A stretch of 64,000 nt of DNA from Bacillota bacterium (GCA_023436585.1 JAEZIN010000028.1:248001-312000), one strand, 5' to 3'; positions 36,128-44,061 are shown, counted from the stretch's first letter. Numbers and translations are program-made. Notes: generated by a model not told the origin, from the letters alone.

Positions 36128-36159
36128 CTGTCCAGCCTGCCAGATAACAGGCTGGACAG
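36128..36159 (-). promoter_or_regulatory. Intercistronic hairpin after the third binding-protein gene
   Basis: CTGTCCAGCCTG (36128-36139) and CAGGCTGGACAG (36148-36159) form a perfect 12-bp stem just downstream of the binding-protein stop, again without a U-run. It lies in the 314-bp gap before the ATPase gene, in which I see no other feature. Probable role: more binding protein than transporter. Confidence 0.65.
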
Positions 36160-36183
36160 TTGCATTAATCTTGGAATTGCTTA

Positions 36184-37464
36184 TTACTTGGCGTTGCCAT
36201 TGGGCAATATCGTCTCACAGGAGAAAAGGATCTCCTCATAAGCTTCTTGCGCCGTCATGGAGCCATCCTGGAGGAAGCTCTGCAAAGTCTTGACGATTTC
36301 CAGGTTCAGTTCTGCCCAATAAGGGGAAACGTAGCAATCGTAGACATACTGCAGCTGGTCATAAGCCACTTTGAACATCGGGGCTTCTTCCCACAGCTTC
36401 TGCACGCTCTCAAGCGAAGCAGAATCCTTGTGGGTCAGCATGTAGCCAGTGCCAGAATTGAATTCAGCATTGTTCTCCAGATTGGTAGCATACTTCAGGA
36501 ATGCCCAGCCAGCTTCCTTTTCAGCTTCGCTGCGGTTGTTGAACATCACGATGTTGCCGCCGCCGGTGCTGACAGCATTGCGGGCCTTCGCAGGCAGGAA
36601 TCCAGCAGCCACTTCAAACTTGCCTTCGGTGTTCTTGGCTACGTTGCGGGCATTTCCGGTAGATTGGAACAGGATAGCGATATTGCCCTGGTAGAACTCT
36701 TCAAGCATCCAGGAACCGGCAGAGGTGAGCGGGGGAATGGCATACAAGCCCTCGTCTTTGAGCATTCCCCACCATTCCAGGCCCTTCAGAGCGGCGTCAT
36801 CAACAGCCAGCATGGAAGACAAGCCGTCGTCACTCAGGAACTGATAGCCCTGTGCGGTTACAAAGTTGCCATAGAACCAGTTGGAAATTTCGCATGTGAA
36901 TGCCTGCTTATCGGTGTTATCGCGCACGGCTTTCGCCACGGCCAGGAACTCGTCCCAAGTCTTGGGAATGATAGCCTCGCCATAGGCTTGCTTCACAAGA
37001 TCCAAGTTCACATACATGAGCGGCGTGGAACGGGCGAAAGGCAAAGCGTACACGGTGCCGTCAGCGGCAGTACCGTAGTTCATGAAGCCTTCCAGGAAAT
37101 TGTTGACGTCAAACTCATCATCCTTGGCGTCCAGAGCAGTGATGTTTTCCAACATGCTGTAAGTGATGAGCTGCTGGGAGTCAGGGGCATCACAGATGGA
37201 GACTGTGGGATTTTCCCCGGCAGGATAGGCTACCATGAACTTGCTCAGAAGTTCAGCATAGTTGCCTTGGAAGGTAGCTTCAACTTGGTATTTTCCTTTA
37301 TACAGTTCGTTAAACCCTGCAACCACCTTTTCGGTTGCTTCCAGGTTTGCGCCGGAACCGTAAGAGTGCCAGAACTGAATTACAGTGGGTTCATCAGCGA
37401 GGGCGATCTGAAACATACCAAGAGAGAATACAAGAGCAAGTGTCAATGCTACCAGTTTTTTCAT
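36184..37464 (-). CDS. Extracellular sugar-binding protein of ABC importer (family 1)
   Basis: The 426-residue protein has a signal peptide of ~23 residues (MKKLVALTLALVFSLG then IALA-DE), the family opening TVIQFWHSYGSGANLEATEKVVAGFN, ALPFARSTPLMYVN and GGGNIVMFNNRSEAEKEAGWAFLKYAT, features typical of UgpB-like glycerol-3-phosphate/glycerophosphodiester and sugar binders. No lipobox is present. It is first in the polyol operon behind AAGGAGG. The FWHS motif also occurs in UgpB proteins, which is weak support for a glycerophosphate-containing ligand. Confidence 0.88.
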   Translation of the reverse strand: MKKLVALTLALVFSLGMFQIALADEPTVIQFWHSYGSGANLEATEKVVAGFNELYKGKYQVEATFQGNYAELLSKFMVAYPAGENPTVSICDAPDSQQLITYSMLENITALDAKDDEFDVNNFLEGFMNYGTAADGTVYALPFARSTPLMYVNLDLVKQAYGEAIIPKTWDEFLAVAKAVRDNTDKQAFTCEISNWFYGNFVTAQGYQFLSDDGLSSMLAVDDAALKGLEWWGMLKDEGLYAIPPLTSAGSWMLEEFYQGNIAILFQSTGNARNVAKNTEGKFEVAAGFLPAKARNAVSTGGGNIVMFNNRSEAEKEAGWAFLKYATNLENNAEFNSGTGYMLTHKDSASLESVQKLWEEAPMFKVAYDQLQYVYDCYVSPYWAELNLEIVKTLQSFLQDGSMTAQEAYEEILFSCETILPNGNAK

Positions 37465-37611
37465 TGCCGATTTCCTCCTTATTATTCATGGTTGTCTTCA
37501 AGGGTAAGGTCCTGGGTAGTCTCACTCCTTCCCATTGAATATATCCAAGTTGACATGGCTTACCCATATGCAACTAGATTATTAACTGACCTTGAGTGAT
37601 TCCCATCATTT

Positions 37612-37640
37612 GTCATATACTTTCGATCAACAATCGTCAA
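37612..37640 (-). promoter_or_regulatory. Probable promoter of the polyol operon
   Basis: On the minus strand TTGACG (37635-37640), 17 bases and TATGAC (37612-37617), about 150 bp upstream of the binding-protein start. It is moderately good. The CACTCA repeats lie 35-70 bp upstream of it. Confidence 0.5.
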
Positions 37641-37675
37641 ATTGCGATCATCTGTTACCGCATTTGTGCACAAGA

Positions 37676-37709
37676 CACTCAATCACTCAAGCACTGAAAA
37701 ACTCACTCA
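37676..37709. repeat. CACTCA direct-repeat cluster, candidate DeoR operator
   Basis: CACTCA occurs at 37676, 37684 and 37704, with CACTGA at 37692; the first three units are spaced by exactly eight bases. A further CACTCA is at 37841, and GAGTGA at 37594 is the inverse. The cluster lies between the divergent promoters of the polyol operon and its DeoR regulator, where a DeoR-type protein would bind. Confidence 0.5.
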
Positions 37710-37742
37710 CCACACAATTAGTAGGATTATTATCAAATATGG

Positions 37743-37772
37743 TTGACTATTATGGATATTATAAATTATAAT
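37743..37772 (+). promoter_or_regulatory. Promoter of the DeoR gene at 38010
   Basis: TTGACT (37743-37748), 18 bases and TATAAT (37767-37772). The leader of ~230 bases before the start contains another CACTCA at 37841. Confidence 0.6.
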
Positions 37773-38009
37773 TTCGTTTATGACTAGGAAGGTGTGAAGA
37801 TTTTATACAGAGCAAGAATCCATCGGTTTTCAATCACCTTCACTCACTTTCTTTCATTTGTTAAGGTATAATCAATCAAATTGCTCAAAATAACGATCTC
37901 CTCGCTCCGCAGTATATATTATCGCTTCCGGAGCGTCCATCCCGAAATACAGTATTCTACCATATTGAAGGCTTTTAGCCATGATGAACATACAAGGAGG
38001 ACCAAAACC

Positions 38010-38774
38010 ATGTTAAGTATCGAACGTCAGCAAAAAATTATGGAGCTTTTTCAGATCAAATCCTTTCTATCAGTAACGTATTTGCGTGATCAACTTTTTT
38101 TTAGTGAAGCAACCATCAGGCGTGATCTGGAGGATTTGGAGCAGCAGGGCCTGATCCGCAGGATTCGGGGCGGAGCTATCTGCAACACAGGTTCCAGCAT
38201 AGAAACACCTTTGGCAATCAGGGCAGCTGAAAATAGTACAGACAAAAAGCGTATTGCAAAAAAGGCTGCCGACATCGTTCGGGATAATGACGTATTATTT
38301 TTGGATGCCAGCACTACTGTTATGGAACTAGTTCCTTTTCTCGCACATAAAGCAAATCTCACCATCATCACCAACTGTCTGCAAACATCCACCATTATTG
38401 CAGATCAACTAAAATGCACCCTCATTTGTACCGGTGGAACATATCACCGCAATACAGCATCGCTAGTCGGGCCATTTTCTGAAAGTTGCGTAACAAAGAA
38501 ATTCGCTGATGTTTTTCTTTTTTCAGTACAATCCGTTGACAGCAAAAACGGCTTGACCGATCAAGGGGAGGAAGTTGCCCACCTTAAATCAATCATGATG
38601 CGTCAGGCTAAATCAGTCGTTCTTCTTGCTGATGCCAGCAAGTTTGGACGGACAGCCTTTTGCAAGGTAGCCCCACTGTCTGATGTGACGACGATTGTCA
38701 CAAACCATTCCAAAGTATTTCATGACGAATGTTGGAATGAATTTCGCACAAAGTTCCTGTATGCAGATGATTGA
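38010..38774 (+). CDS. DeoR-family regulator of the polyol operon
   Basis: The 254-residue protein starts MLSIERQQKIMELFQI and has the DeoR helix-turn-helix (LRDQLFFSEATIRRDLEDLEQQGLIRRIRGGAI). A DeoRC sensor domain follows (VLFLDASTTVMELVPFLAHK, TIITNCLQTS, LLADASKFGRTAFCKVAPLSD). The frame extends 129 bases upstream, but AAGGAGG nine bases before 38010 sets the start. It is divergent from the polyol/ABC operon and is its likely repressor, with a phosphorylated pathway sugar as the inducer. Confidence 0.88.
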   Translation: MLSIERQQKIMELFQIKSFLSVTYLRDQLFFSEATIRRDLEDLEQQGLIRRIRGGAICNTGSSIETPLAIRAAENSTDKKRIAKKAADIVRDNDVLFLDASTTVMELVPFLAHKANLTIITNCLQTSTIIADQLKCTLICTGGTYHRNTASLVGPFSESCVTKKFADVFLFSVQSVDSKNGLTDQGEEVAHLKSIMMRQAKSVVLLADASKFGRTAFCKVAPLSDVTTIVTNHSKVFHDECWNEFRTKFLYADD

Positions 38775-38921
38775 TCAACCCAGCACCTTCCCTCTCAATA
38801 AATCATTTCCTTTTTATAAAATAGATCACTATATGTTCGAATTGCGTTTGATGCAACCATTGTCTTATCTTTTAATCGAAAATTGTCATTTGCCAACACA
38901 CAGATCTCATATATGTTTGCA

Positions 38922-40190
38922 TTACGATTCATCCGACATTTTCCAATGCTGCATCAAATACCGTTCCGATTCCAGGCACCATAGACCACCGTTTTTTTCC
39001 ACGATGCTGGCAAGGTCCGCAAACCGCTCATCTACCGCCGCCATGATCCTGAAGTCCGCAATCGCTGTTAGAGGCATGTCAATATGCGTGTAGATCATTT
39101 TTTTTCCACCCGGGAGTGATGGCAGATGCAAGGTGGCTTCCCCTGCCGCATCCAGCCCGCCAATATGAGTTACCATGACCGCAGGCGTAATGCGGCCTGC
39201 AGCTGTCAGTTCCAGGGATTCGATCATATCCTGTGTATTGCCGCCAGTGGTGCCAATCACATGTGTCGAATTATAGTGCACATCATAGTAATTGAGCTCT
39301 GCGCAAAATCCCGGGTCTTCCGGTCCTGCAAAGAAATTGAGGCAGCCATCTCTGCCTAAAATTTTAGATGCCATTTCTGCCACTGACCGTACTGGAGCAA
39401 AGGCGAATACGTCATCAAAACCGCCATCAGATAATAAACGCAAGCTTGCTATGGGGTCATTCATATCCGCCGAGTTAATGAATTCCAAGTCAATACCTAA
39501 TTGTTTTGCGGCTTCTTTAGGAAAGAGAGTCCGTGCCCTTGCCAGGCGTTCTTCATTGATGTCAGTTACAACCAGCTGGCGAGGCCTGCGATCGCAATGA
39601 AGGGCATAATCAATAGCACCCAATCCCATAGGCCCCGCTCCTGCCAGGATCGCAATTTTTCCGCCTTCCCGTATACCCATTTCATGATGATACACGCCCA
39701 TCCTTGTATGAAAACAAGCATGAAAGGCGCCAATAGAACAACTCATCGGTTCAGCCAATGAAGCTTCGAAATACGCATCTCCTTTGTACTCCAACAAGCA
39801 ATTTAGCTCCATCACCTCTTGGGGAATGATGCAATAAGTAGCATCCCCCCCAAAAAATTGATAGGAATATCCTGGGGAAGCCATACTGCCCTTGTAGTTT
39901 AAGGCCGGCTGCAATGTAAACTTCATGCCGGGTGAAAACCTGTGCTGGTTTTTTTTACCAACCTTAACGATATTTCCGGCGAATTCATGCCCCATAATAA
40001 CCGGATGTTGTGCCACATCCTTGGGAACTCTTTTGTGCTTAACGCCCAGGGTAGCGCATTTATATGTGGACATGCAGATACTGTCTGTTATCACTTCCAC
40101 CAATATTTCATCTTCCCGAATTTCCGGAAGGTCAAATGTTTCCAACCGCAGATCAGATGCTCCATATAATCTGAGTGCTCTCGTTTTCAT
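38922..40190 (-). CDS. sorE: L-sorbose-1-phosphate reductase-like zinc dehydrogenase
   Basis: The 422-residue dehydrogenase is longer than most of its family. It has ITDSICMSTYKCATLGVKHKRVP, HPVIMGHEFAGNIVKVGK, the large insert with GYSYQFFGGDATYCIIP and EYKGDAYFEASLAEPMSC, and the cofactor site ILAGAGPMGLGAID. This arrangement, with the STYK segment in place of the usual zinc CGxD motif, is typical of SorE, which interconverts sorbose 1-phosphate and glucitol 6-phosphate. It is read four bases behind a PfkB gene. The downstream interval 38775-38921 is featureless. Confidence 0.75.
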   Translation of the reverse strand: MKTRALRLYGASDLRLETFDLPEIREDEILVEVITDSICMSTYKCATLGVKHKRVPKDVAQHPVIMGHEFAGNIVKVGKKNQHRFSPGMKFTLQPALNYKGSMASPGYSYQFFGGDATYCIIPQEVMELNCLLEYKGDAYFEASLAEPMSCSIGAFHACFHTRMGVYHHEMGIREGGKIAILAGAGPMGLGAIDYALHCDRRPRQLVVTDINEERLARARTLFPKEAAKQLGIDLEFINSADMNDPIASLRLLSDGGFDDVFAFAPVRSVAEMASKILGRDGCLNFFAGPEDPGFCAELNYYDVHYNSTHVIGTTGGNTQDMIESLELTAAGRITPAVMVTHIGGLDAAGEATLHLPSLPGGKKMIYTHIDMPLTAIADFRIMAAVDERFADLASIVEKNGGLWCLESERYLMQHWKMSDES

Positions 40191-40194
40191 TGTG

Positions 40195-41124
40195 TTACAA
40201 TCCTTCCAACTGTACTTGCTCAATAAGCGCTTCTACTGCTTCCAATGATACAGCCTCTGTGCCTTCGCACATAACACTTGCTGCTCCTGCAGCTAATGCA
40301 AAGGGAATGGTCTTTTCCCAAGGATCTCCACGTGCGTCCCCCAGGACTAAAGCTGCCATGGTGGTATCTCCAGCTCCCACCGTGCTTTTCACAGGCACCT
40401 TGAGACCTTTTGCATACACTGCGCTGCCCTGCCGTATAAACAAAGCGCCCTTTTCCCCCAGGGATACAACAACTTTTTCAATTCCCCTGCAGAGAAGCTC
40501 TTGTGCCGCCGCGGCGATCTCATCAATAGACCGAAAAGAGCGCCCCATCATTCGGGAAAACTCTTCATCATTGGGCTTAATCATCTCTGGTCTGGCTGTC
40601 ACGCCATGAAAGAGTAGGGGACCGTCAGCATCCATGTATACCTTCGCACCCAGAATATGCAGTTGCTCAATCCATTGAGCAAAAATGCTGTCTTCCACAC
40701 CCGGAGGTGCTTTCCCGGCCAGAACAACAATGTCCCCAGGCAGCACCTTTTCTTTTAATCTATCAAAAATGCAATTAATATTTTTTTTATCCGCAGGCAA
40801 ACCAGGTTCGTTGATGTCAGTGTTGGTGTGCAGTTCAGGATCGATGATTTTCAAGTTCGTGCGTGTTGGCTCTGAAACAAGTAAAAAGTCGTTTTCTATC
40901 CCCATCTCATCCAGGGCCTTTTTGATATACCAGCCCGGTTCGCCTCCTAAAATCCCCATAGCCAAACTTTGGCCACCCAGGCTTTGGATGGCTTTTGACA
41001 CGTTGATGCCTTTCCCGCCAGGGTCTATTCGCATCTTAGCAATCCGGTTAACCTTCCCAACAGCAAAGAAAGGCAGAATAACTGTCTTGTCTAGTGCCGG
41101 ATTTAAGGTCACAGTTATAACCAC
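40195..41124 (-). CDS. PfkB-family 1-phosphofructokinase-like kinase
   Basis: The ~309-residue kinase starts at a GTG (MVITVTLNPALDKTV) with GGAAGGGG nine bases before it; the longer open frame upstream is unlikely because it runs into the promoter. Motifs: DPGGKGINVSKAIQSLGG, LAGKAPPGVEDS, KPNDEEFSRMMG and STVGAGDTTMAALVLG (catalytic Asp). Together with the SorE-like enzyme it would turn a ketose 1-phosphate or 6-phosphate into a bisphosphate; the aldolase at 32195-33043 could finish the route. Confidence 0.85.
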   Translation of the reverse strand: MVITVTLNPALDKTVILPFFAVGKVNRIAKMRIDPGGKGINVSKAIQSLGGQSLAMGILGGEPGWYIKKALDEMGIENDFLLVSEPTRTNLKIIDPELHTNTDINEPGLPADKKNINCIFDRLKEKVLPGDIVVLAGKAPPGVEDSIFAQWIEQLHILGAKVYMDADGPLLFHGVTARPEMIKPNDEEFSRMMGRSFRSIDEIAAAAQELLCRGIEKVVVSLGEKGALFIRQGSAVYAKGLKVPVKSTVGAGDTTMAALVLGDARGDPWEKTIPFALAAGAASVMCEGTEAVSLEAVEALIEQVQLEGL

Positions 41125-41202
41125 TCCTGCAAGCCCCTTCCGTTCATAAGAAGACTCCGCGAATGAAACTTCCTGTGAAAATGTTCGTTTCAACCACTGA
41201 AT

Positions 41203-41232
41203 ACATGATATCATGTTTGTAACAAAAGTCAA
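41203..41232 (-). promoter_or_regulatory. Promoter with palindromic operator for the pfkB-sorE unit
   Basis: On the minus strand TTGACT (41227-41232), 16 bases, TATCAT (41205-41210). The -10 lies inside a perfect 14-base palindrome ACATGATATCATGT (41203-41216), a strong candidate operator for the divergent DeoR regulator at 41606. Confidence 0.65.
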
Positions 41233-41534
41233 TACGCTAATAGATGATATTATTACAAACACATAAGGCACCTATATACATGTGCTATCAGATACTTAAA
41301 ATATAAACTGGCACAGTGGAAAACTGCAAACAGGTTCAAATACTCCGCAAAGATGCTTCCATTTTAGGCAATGGCAACTCATCTCTGAATCTATCTGTGC
41401 TTAGAAATATCGCTCTTTCCTGCCTCCAGAATACCCAATCACCAAGCAGATCTACGATCGTTGAAGTAGTTCATCTTCTTTGAGCTGGTGATTATTGGGA
41501 ACTAATGCGCTTGATCTGGTGTACTGCGAAGTGT

Positions 41535-41564
41535 TTGCATCACATTCGGAGCTTATGATATACT
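41535..41564 (+). promoter_or_regulatory. Promoter of the DeoR gene at 41606
   Basis: TTGCAT (41535-41540), 18 bases, TATACT (41559-41564), 42 bases before the start codon. Between 41233 and 41534 I see no gene or other clear site. Confidence 0.5.
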
Positions 41565-41605
41565 TGTTTATATTAATCAAATAGAGGACAGGATGGACAA
41601 AGCTG

Positions 41606-42364
41606 ATGAACATGAAGCAGCGACAACAAGCAATGATAGAAATGATCAATCAGAAAGGTGCTGTTGGATTTACTTTGCTAAAGGAAGCCTTTCCTGATGT
41701 CTCAGAAATGACACTGCGACGTGATTTAGAATACTTGGATCGGATTAAGCAAATTATTCGGATTCACGGTGGAGCAAAATCAGTGGATGTGGTAATCGGT
41801 ACAGATGATCTGTTCTCCAAGCGCAGCACTAGGAATGCGGAGGCGAAGAAGCTTATCGCACAAAAAGCGGTAGAATTGGTCAGCGAGAATACCTCAATAT
41901 ATATCGACTCGGGTTCAACTGCTACAGAATTCGCAAAGATATTTCCTGATGGAAGGTATCTGATTTTTACAAGTGGAATCAATTGTGCACAGGAGTTAGC
42001 GAGATTAACAGACGCACAGGTTTATATGGTTGGTGGCAGATTGAATCCTTATAGTCTTAGTGTCAATGGGTCAAGAAGCCTGACTTATCTTGAGAATATT
42101 AATTTTCAAACTGCCTTTTTAGGAGTCACCGGATATATTCATGGGCGCGGCTTTACCTGTGGGTCTGAGGAAGAATGCGAATTGAAGCGAGCGGTCATCA
42201 GGAAGTCTGAAAAGGTAATTCTTCTGATGGATGCGCAAAAGGTAAGCATTACAAGCACTTTTACATTTGCTAATTTGGAAGATGTAAATGTTATTGTGTC
42301 TGATTCAGCCTTGGGTGATCAGGCGCGCAAAGAATTTGAGAAATATAATATTACCGTTTACTAA
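41606..42364 (+). CDS. DeoR-family transcriptional regulator
   Basis: The 252-residue protein has an N-terminal helix-turn-helix (FTLLKEAFPDVSEMTLRRDLEYLDRIKQIIRIHGGAKS) and a DeoRC sensor (SIYIDSGSTATEFAKIFPDGRYLIFTSGINCAQELAR, LNPYSLSVNGSRS, LMDAQKVSITSTFTFANLEDVNVIVSD). It is divergent from the pfkB-sorE unit and is its likely regulator. The gene ends in a clear terminator at 42422. Confidence 0.87.
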   Translation: MNMKQRQQAMIEMINQKGAVGFTLLKEAFPDVSEMTLRRDLEYLDRIKQIIRIHGGAKSVDVVIGTDDLFSKRSTRNAEAKKLIAQKAVELVSENTSIYIDSGSTATEFAKIFPDGRYLIFTSGINCAQELARLTDAQVYMVGGRLNPYSLSVNGSRSLTYLENINFQTAFLGVTGYIHGRGFTCGSEEECELKRAVIRKSEKVILLMDAQKVSITSTFTFANLEDVNVIVSDSALGDQARKEFEKYNITVY

Positions 42365-42421
42365 GAAAAGGAGCACACAAAGGTAAAAATGCCACCCGTA
42401 TAACAAGGATGGTATCATTGT

Positions 42422-42458
42422 CTCGAAAAAGTGGCATTGCCACTTTGTCGAGTTTTGG
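42422..42458 (+). terminator. Terminator of the DeoR gene
   Basis: Nested stem CTCGA...TCGAG (42422-42426 with 42448-42452) enclosing AAAGTGGC/GCCACTTT, followed by GTTTTGG. Confidence 0.75.
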
Positions 42459-42461
42459 TAC

Positions 42462-42486
42462 AACAAAACCCCCGCTTGGAGCGGGA
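42462..42486 (-). terminator. Leftward terminator downstream of the DUF4091 pseudogene region
   Basis: On the minus strand CCCGCT, loop CCA, AGCGGG, then GGGTTTTGTTG. It stands back to back with the rightward terminator at 42422. Confidence 0.65.
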
Positions 42487-42827
42487 GCTGAAAAACTAAT
42501 TGTTATGCCATCCAAAGTCCCCACTAGTAAGATGAGGAGGGCCTGTCAACCGCCACATCAAATAAAGGAGGGCCTTGGATAGATAACAGCAGACTAGCAC
42601 ACACGAAGTGGAATTGCAAATATCACAACGTGTATGCGCCATAGTACTGGAGACAGGTAGTACTACGGGTGCTGTGTGCACGAAAAAAGGAGAGATCATC
42701 GAAGTAGACCTGCCCAGACCATATACACATACCGCCAAAGTATAGCGTATCAGAGATCATGGAAGAAATATGGCTCCGAAGTATTTTAAAGCAGTTTCCG
42801 TATCTTCTGTAGAAGCCTGAGTACAAA
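42487..42827. other. Eroded intergenic stretch, no supported gene
   Basis: A short plus-strand frame near 42600-42745 reads VELQISQRVCAIVLETGSTTGAVC and then stops, and an 80-codon minus-strand frame covers 42496-42738. Neither has a convincing ribosome site or recognisable family. I see only possible gene debris here. Confidence 0.3.
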
Positions 42828-43480
42828 TTAAGGAATATTCTTTATAATTTCGCATTCCAGTATCTCTCTAAATTCTAGGAATGCCTTTTCTCCCCTGGGA
42901 TAAGTAGCGAAAGACAGGTTCTGTCCTAATGCTCGGTCAAGAAATGAGATCACGTTTCCCCTGCCCGTCAATGACTCCAGCAATTTTAGTGCCCGAACAT
43001 CATCAAAAGCCTTTTGGGTTAAATACCCTCTCAAGCTGTCCAATGCACGGCCGTCACTGGAAGGATAGACGAGGAAAGGATCTCCTGCCGGCCAGCACCC
43101 GTCCCCGTCGCTGGTCCGATAGGGGTTAATGAAGTAGCGAGAATTGCACCCAAAATAAAAATTATACCCCACTGCAGAAAGCCTGCTATTTGATATTTGT
43201 ACAGCTGTATACCAAGGATTCCTGTTCTCTCTCCGGGCATGGCGATAAAGCAGTTGCTGACATCCTTGTGCTGCCCGCAGCAATAATATGCCCATAAGCC
43301 TGGGACGTTTTTGTCAAGGAAGGGATTGATAGCATCCGTAGCGGCGATTGGGCAGTCAACAGTCTTGTCTTCCCAAAACGTAACATCCGAAAGCGCATCA
43401 ATCAGCGGGAATCCGTGTAGATACGGGGCCACTTGAAGCTTTGCCGCTAAATAGGCTTTTTTGCCTCTCCGAAGCCTCAA
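42828..43480 (-). pseudogene. Frameshifted C-terminal remnant of a DUF4091 (glycoside-hydrolase-like) protein
   Basis: Two overlapping frames join into one family: the first reads VDCPIAATDAINPFLDKNVPGLWAYYCCGQ and QLYKYQIAGFLQW, and the second continues GYNFYFGCNSRYFINPY, then SLRGYLTQKAFDDVRALKLLESLTG. This is the C-terminal half of DUF4091 proteins. One base is missing around 43170 (a TGGGGTATAAT where TGG-GGN-TAT-AAT is expected). The N-terminal half is absent; homology stops where the tRNA-Ser promoter repeat begins near 43465. Confidence 0.75.
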
Positions 43481-43495
43481 AGAGCCATTTTCCCG

Positions 43496-43524
43496 TTGAC
43501 TTTACCTCGAAACCCTGATATAAT
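43496..43524 (+). promoter_or_regulatory. Promoter of the tRNA-Ser genes
   Basis: TTGACT (43496-43501), exactly 17 bases and consensus TATAAT (43519-43524), 24 bases before the tRNA. Confidence 0.8.
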
Positions 43525-43548
43525 AACCTTCGCTGGTTCTTTATAGAT

Positions 43549-43637
43549 GGAGAGATGGCCGAGCGGTTGATGGCGCTGGTCTTGAAAACCAGTGATGCTG
43601 AAAGGCACCGGGGGTTCGAATCCCTCTCTCTCCGCCA
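43549..43637 (+). tRNA. tRNA-Ser(UGA)
   Basis: An 89-nt class II tRNA with encoded CCA: acceptor GGAGAGA pairs with TCTCTCC, the D arm has GCGGTTGATGGC, the anticodon loop CTTGAAA gives anticodon TGA at 43583-43585. The long variable arm and T loop GGTTCGAATCC follow. Confidence 0.95.
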
Positions 43638-43674
43638 TTCACTTTCCCGGAATCAAATAACAGGCAGGCTTTAT

Positions 43675-43766
43675 GGAGAAGTACCCAAGAGGCCGAAGGG
43701 GCTCCCCTGCTAAGGGAGTAGGGTGCGATAAGCGCCGCCCGGGTTCAAATCCCGGCTTCTCCGCCA
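43675..43766 (+). tRNA. tRNA-Ser(GCU)
   Basis: A 92-nt class II tRNA with encoded CCA: acceptor GGAGAAG/CTTCTCC, the anticodon stem CTCCC/GGGAG encloses loop CTGCTAA, anticodon GCT at 43709-43711. The T arm is CCGGGTTCAAATCCCGG. It is probably cotranscribed with the upstream tRNA-Ser. Confidence 0.95.
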
Positions 43767-43771
43767 GATAA

Positions 43772-43808
43772 CGAAAACCCTTGTAAATCAAGGGTTTTCG
43801 TCTTTTTA
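43772..43808 (+). terminator. Terminator of the tRNA-Ser pair
   Basis: CGAAAACCCTTG pairs perfectly with CAAGGGTTTTCG (to 43800), followed by TCTTTTTATT. Confidence 0.85.
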
Positions 43809-43949
43809 TTTGTATGTTGTAGAAGATCAATTTGCTTGTCTATACCCATCAATCTATGAAAATCTTTGCCTATTACTCCCTCTACTACTCCCTTGCAAGC
43901 AAAAAATAGCATGGTTTTCATATTCTATATAATATCTATTTATTATTTA

Positions 43950-44061
43950 GTGTTATTTGTGTTATAAGTGTTATAGTGCATCAGTTCCTTCCATTATATC
44001 GGAACCGTTTTTTCTATAACACTTTCAATAACACTTTTGAACGCGAAAAGAAAAGTGTTAT
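43950..44061. repeat. Cluster of six GTGTTAT/ATAACAC repeats
   Basis: GTGTTAT starts at 43950, 43959 and 43968 (exact nine-base period). Its complement ATAACAC starts at 44016 and 44028, and GTGTTAT again at 44055. Between the groups lies a weak hairpin (GTTCC/GGAAC, 43984-44005) with a T-run. The interval 43809-44310 has no gene. The repeats look like iterons or protein-binding sites, possibly tied to a mobile element next to the tRNA. Confidence 0.55.

Noticed and set aside
36247..37599. 450-codon plus-strand frame opposite the third binding-protein gene
   Set aside because: Shadow frame. The minus strand has the signal peptide, family motifs and ribosome site.
37676..37709. Possible CRISPR array (short regular repeats)
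   Set aside because: Units are six bases at 8-base spacing with no unique spacers and no cas genes. No CRISPR array is visible anywhere in the window.
42496..42738. 80-codon minus-strand gene
   Set aside because: No ribosome site, no known domain, unusual composition, located in eroded DNA.
43639..43830. 63-codon minus-strand frame across tRNA-Ser(GCU)
   Set aside because: It is the well-known false protein read from the reverse of a tRNA-Ser and its terminator; the tRNA is unmistakable.
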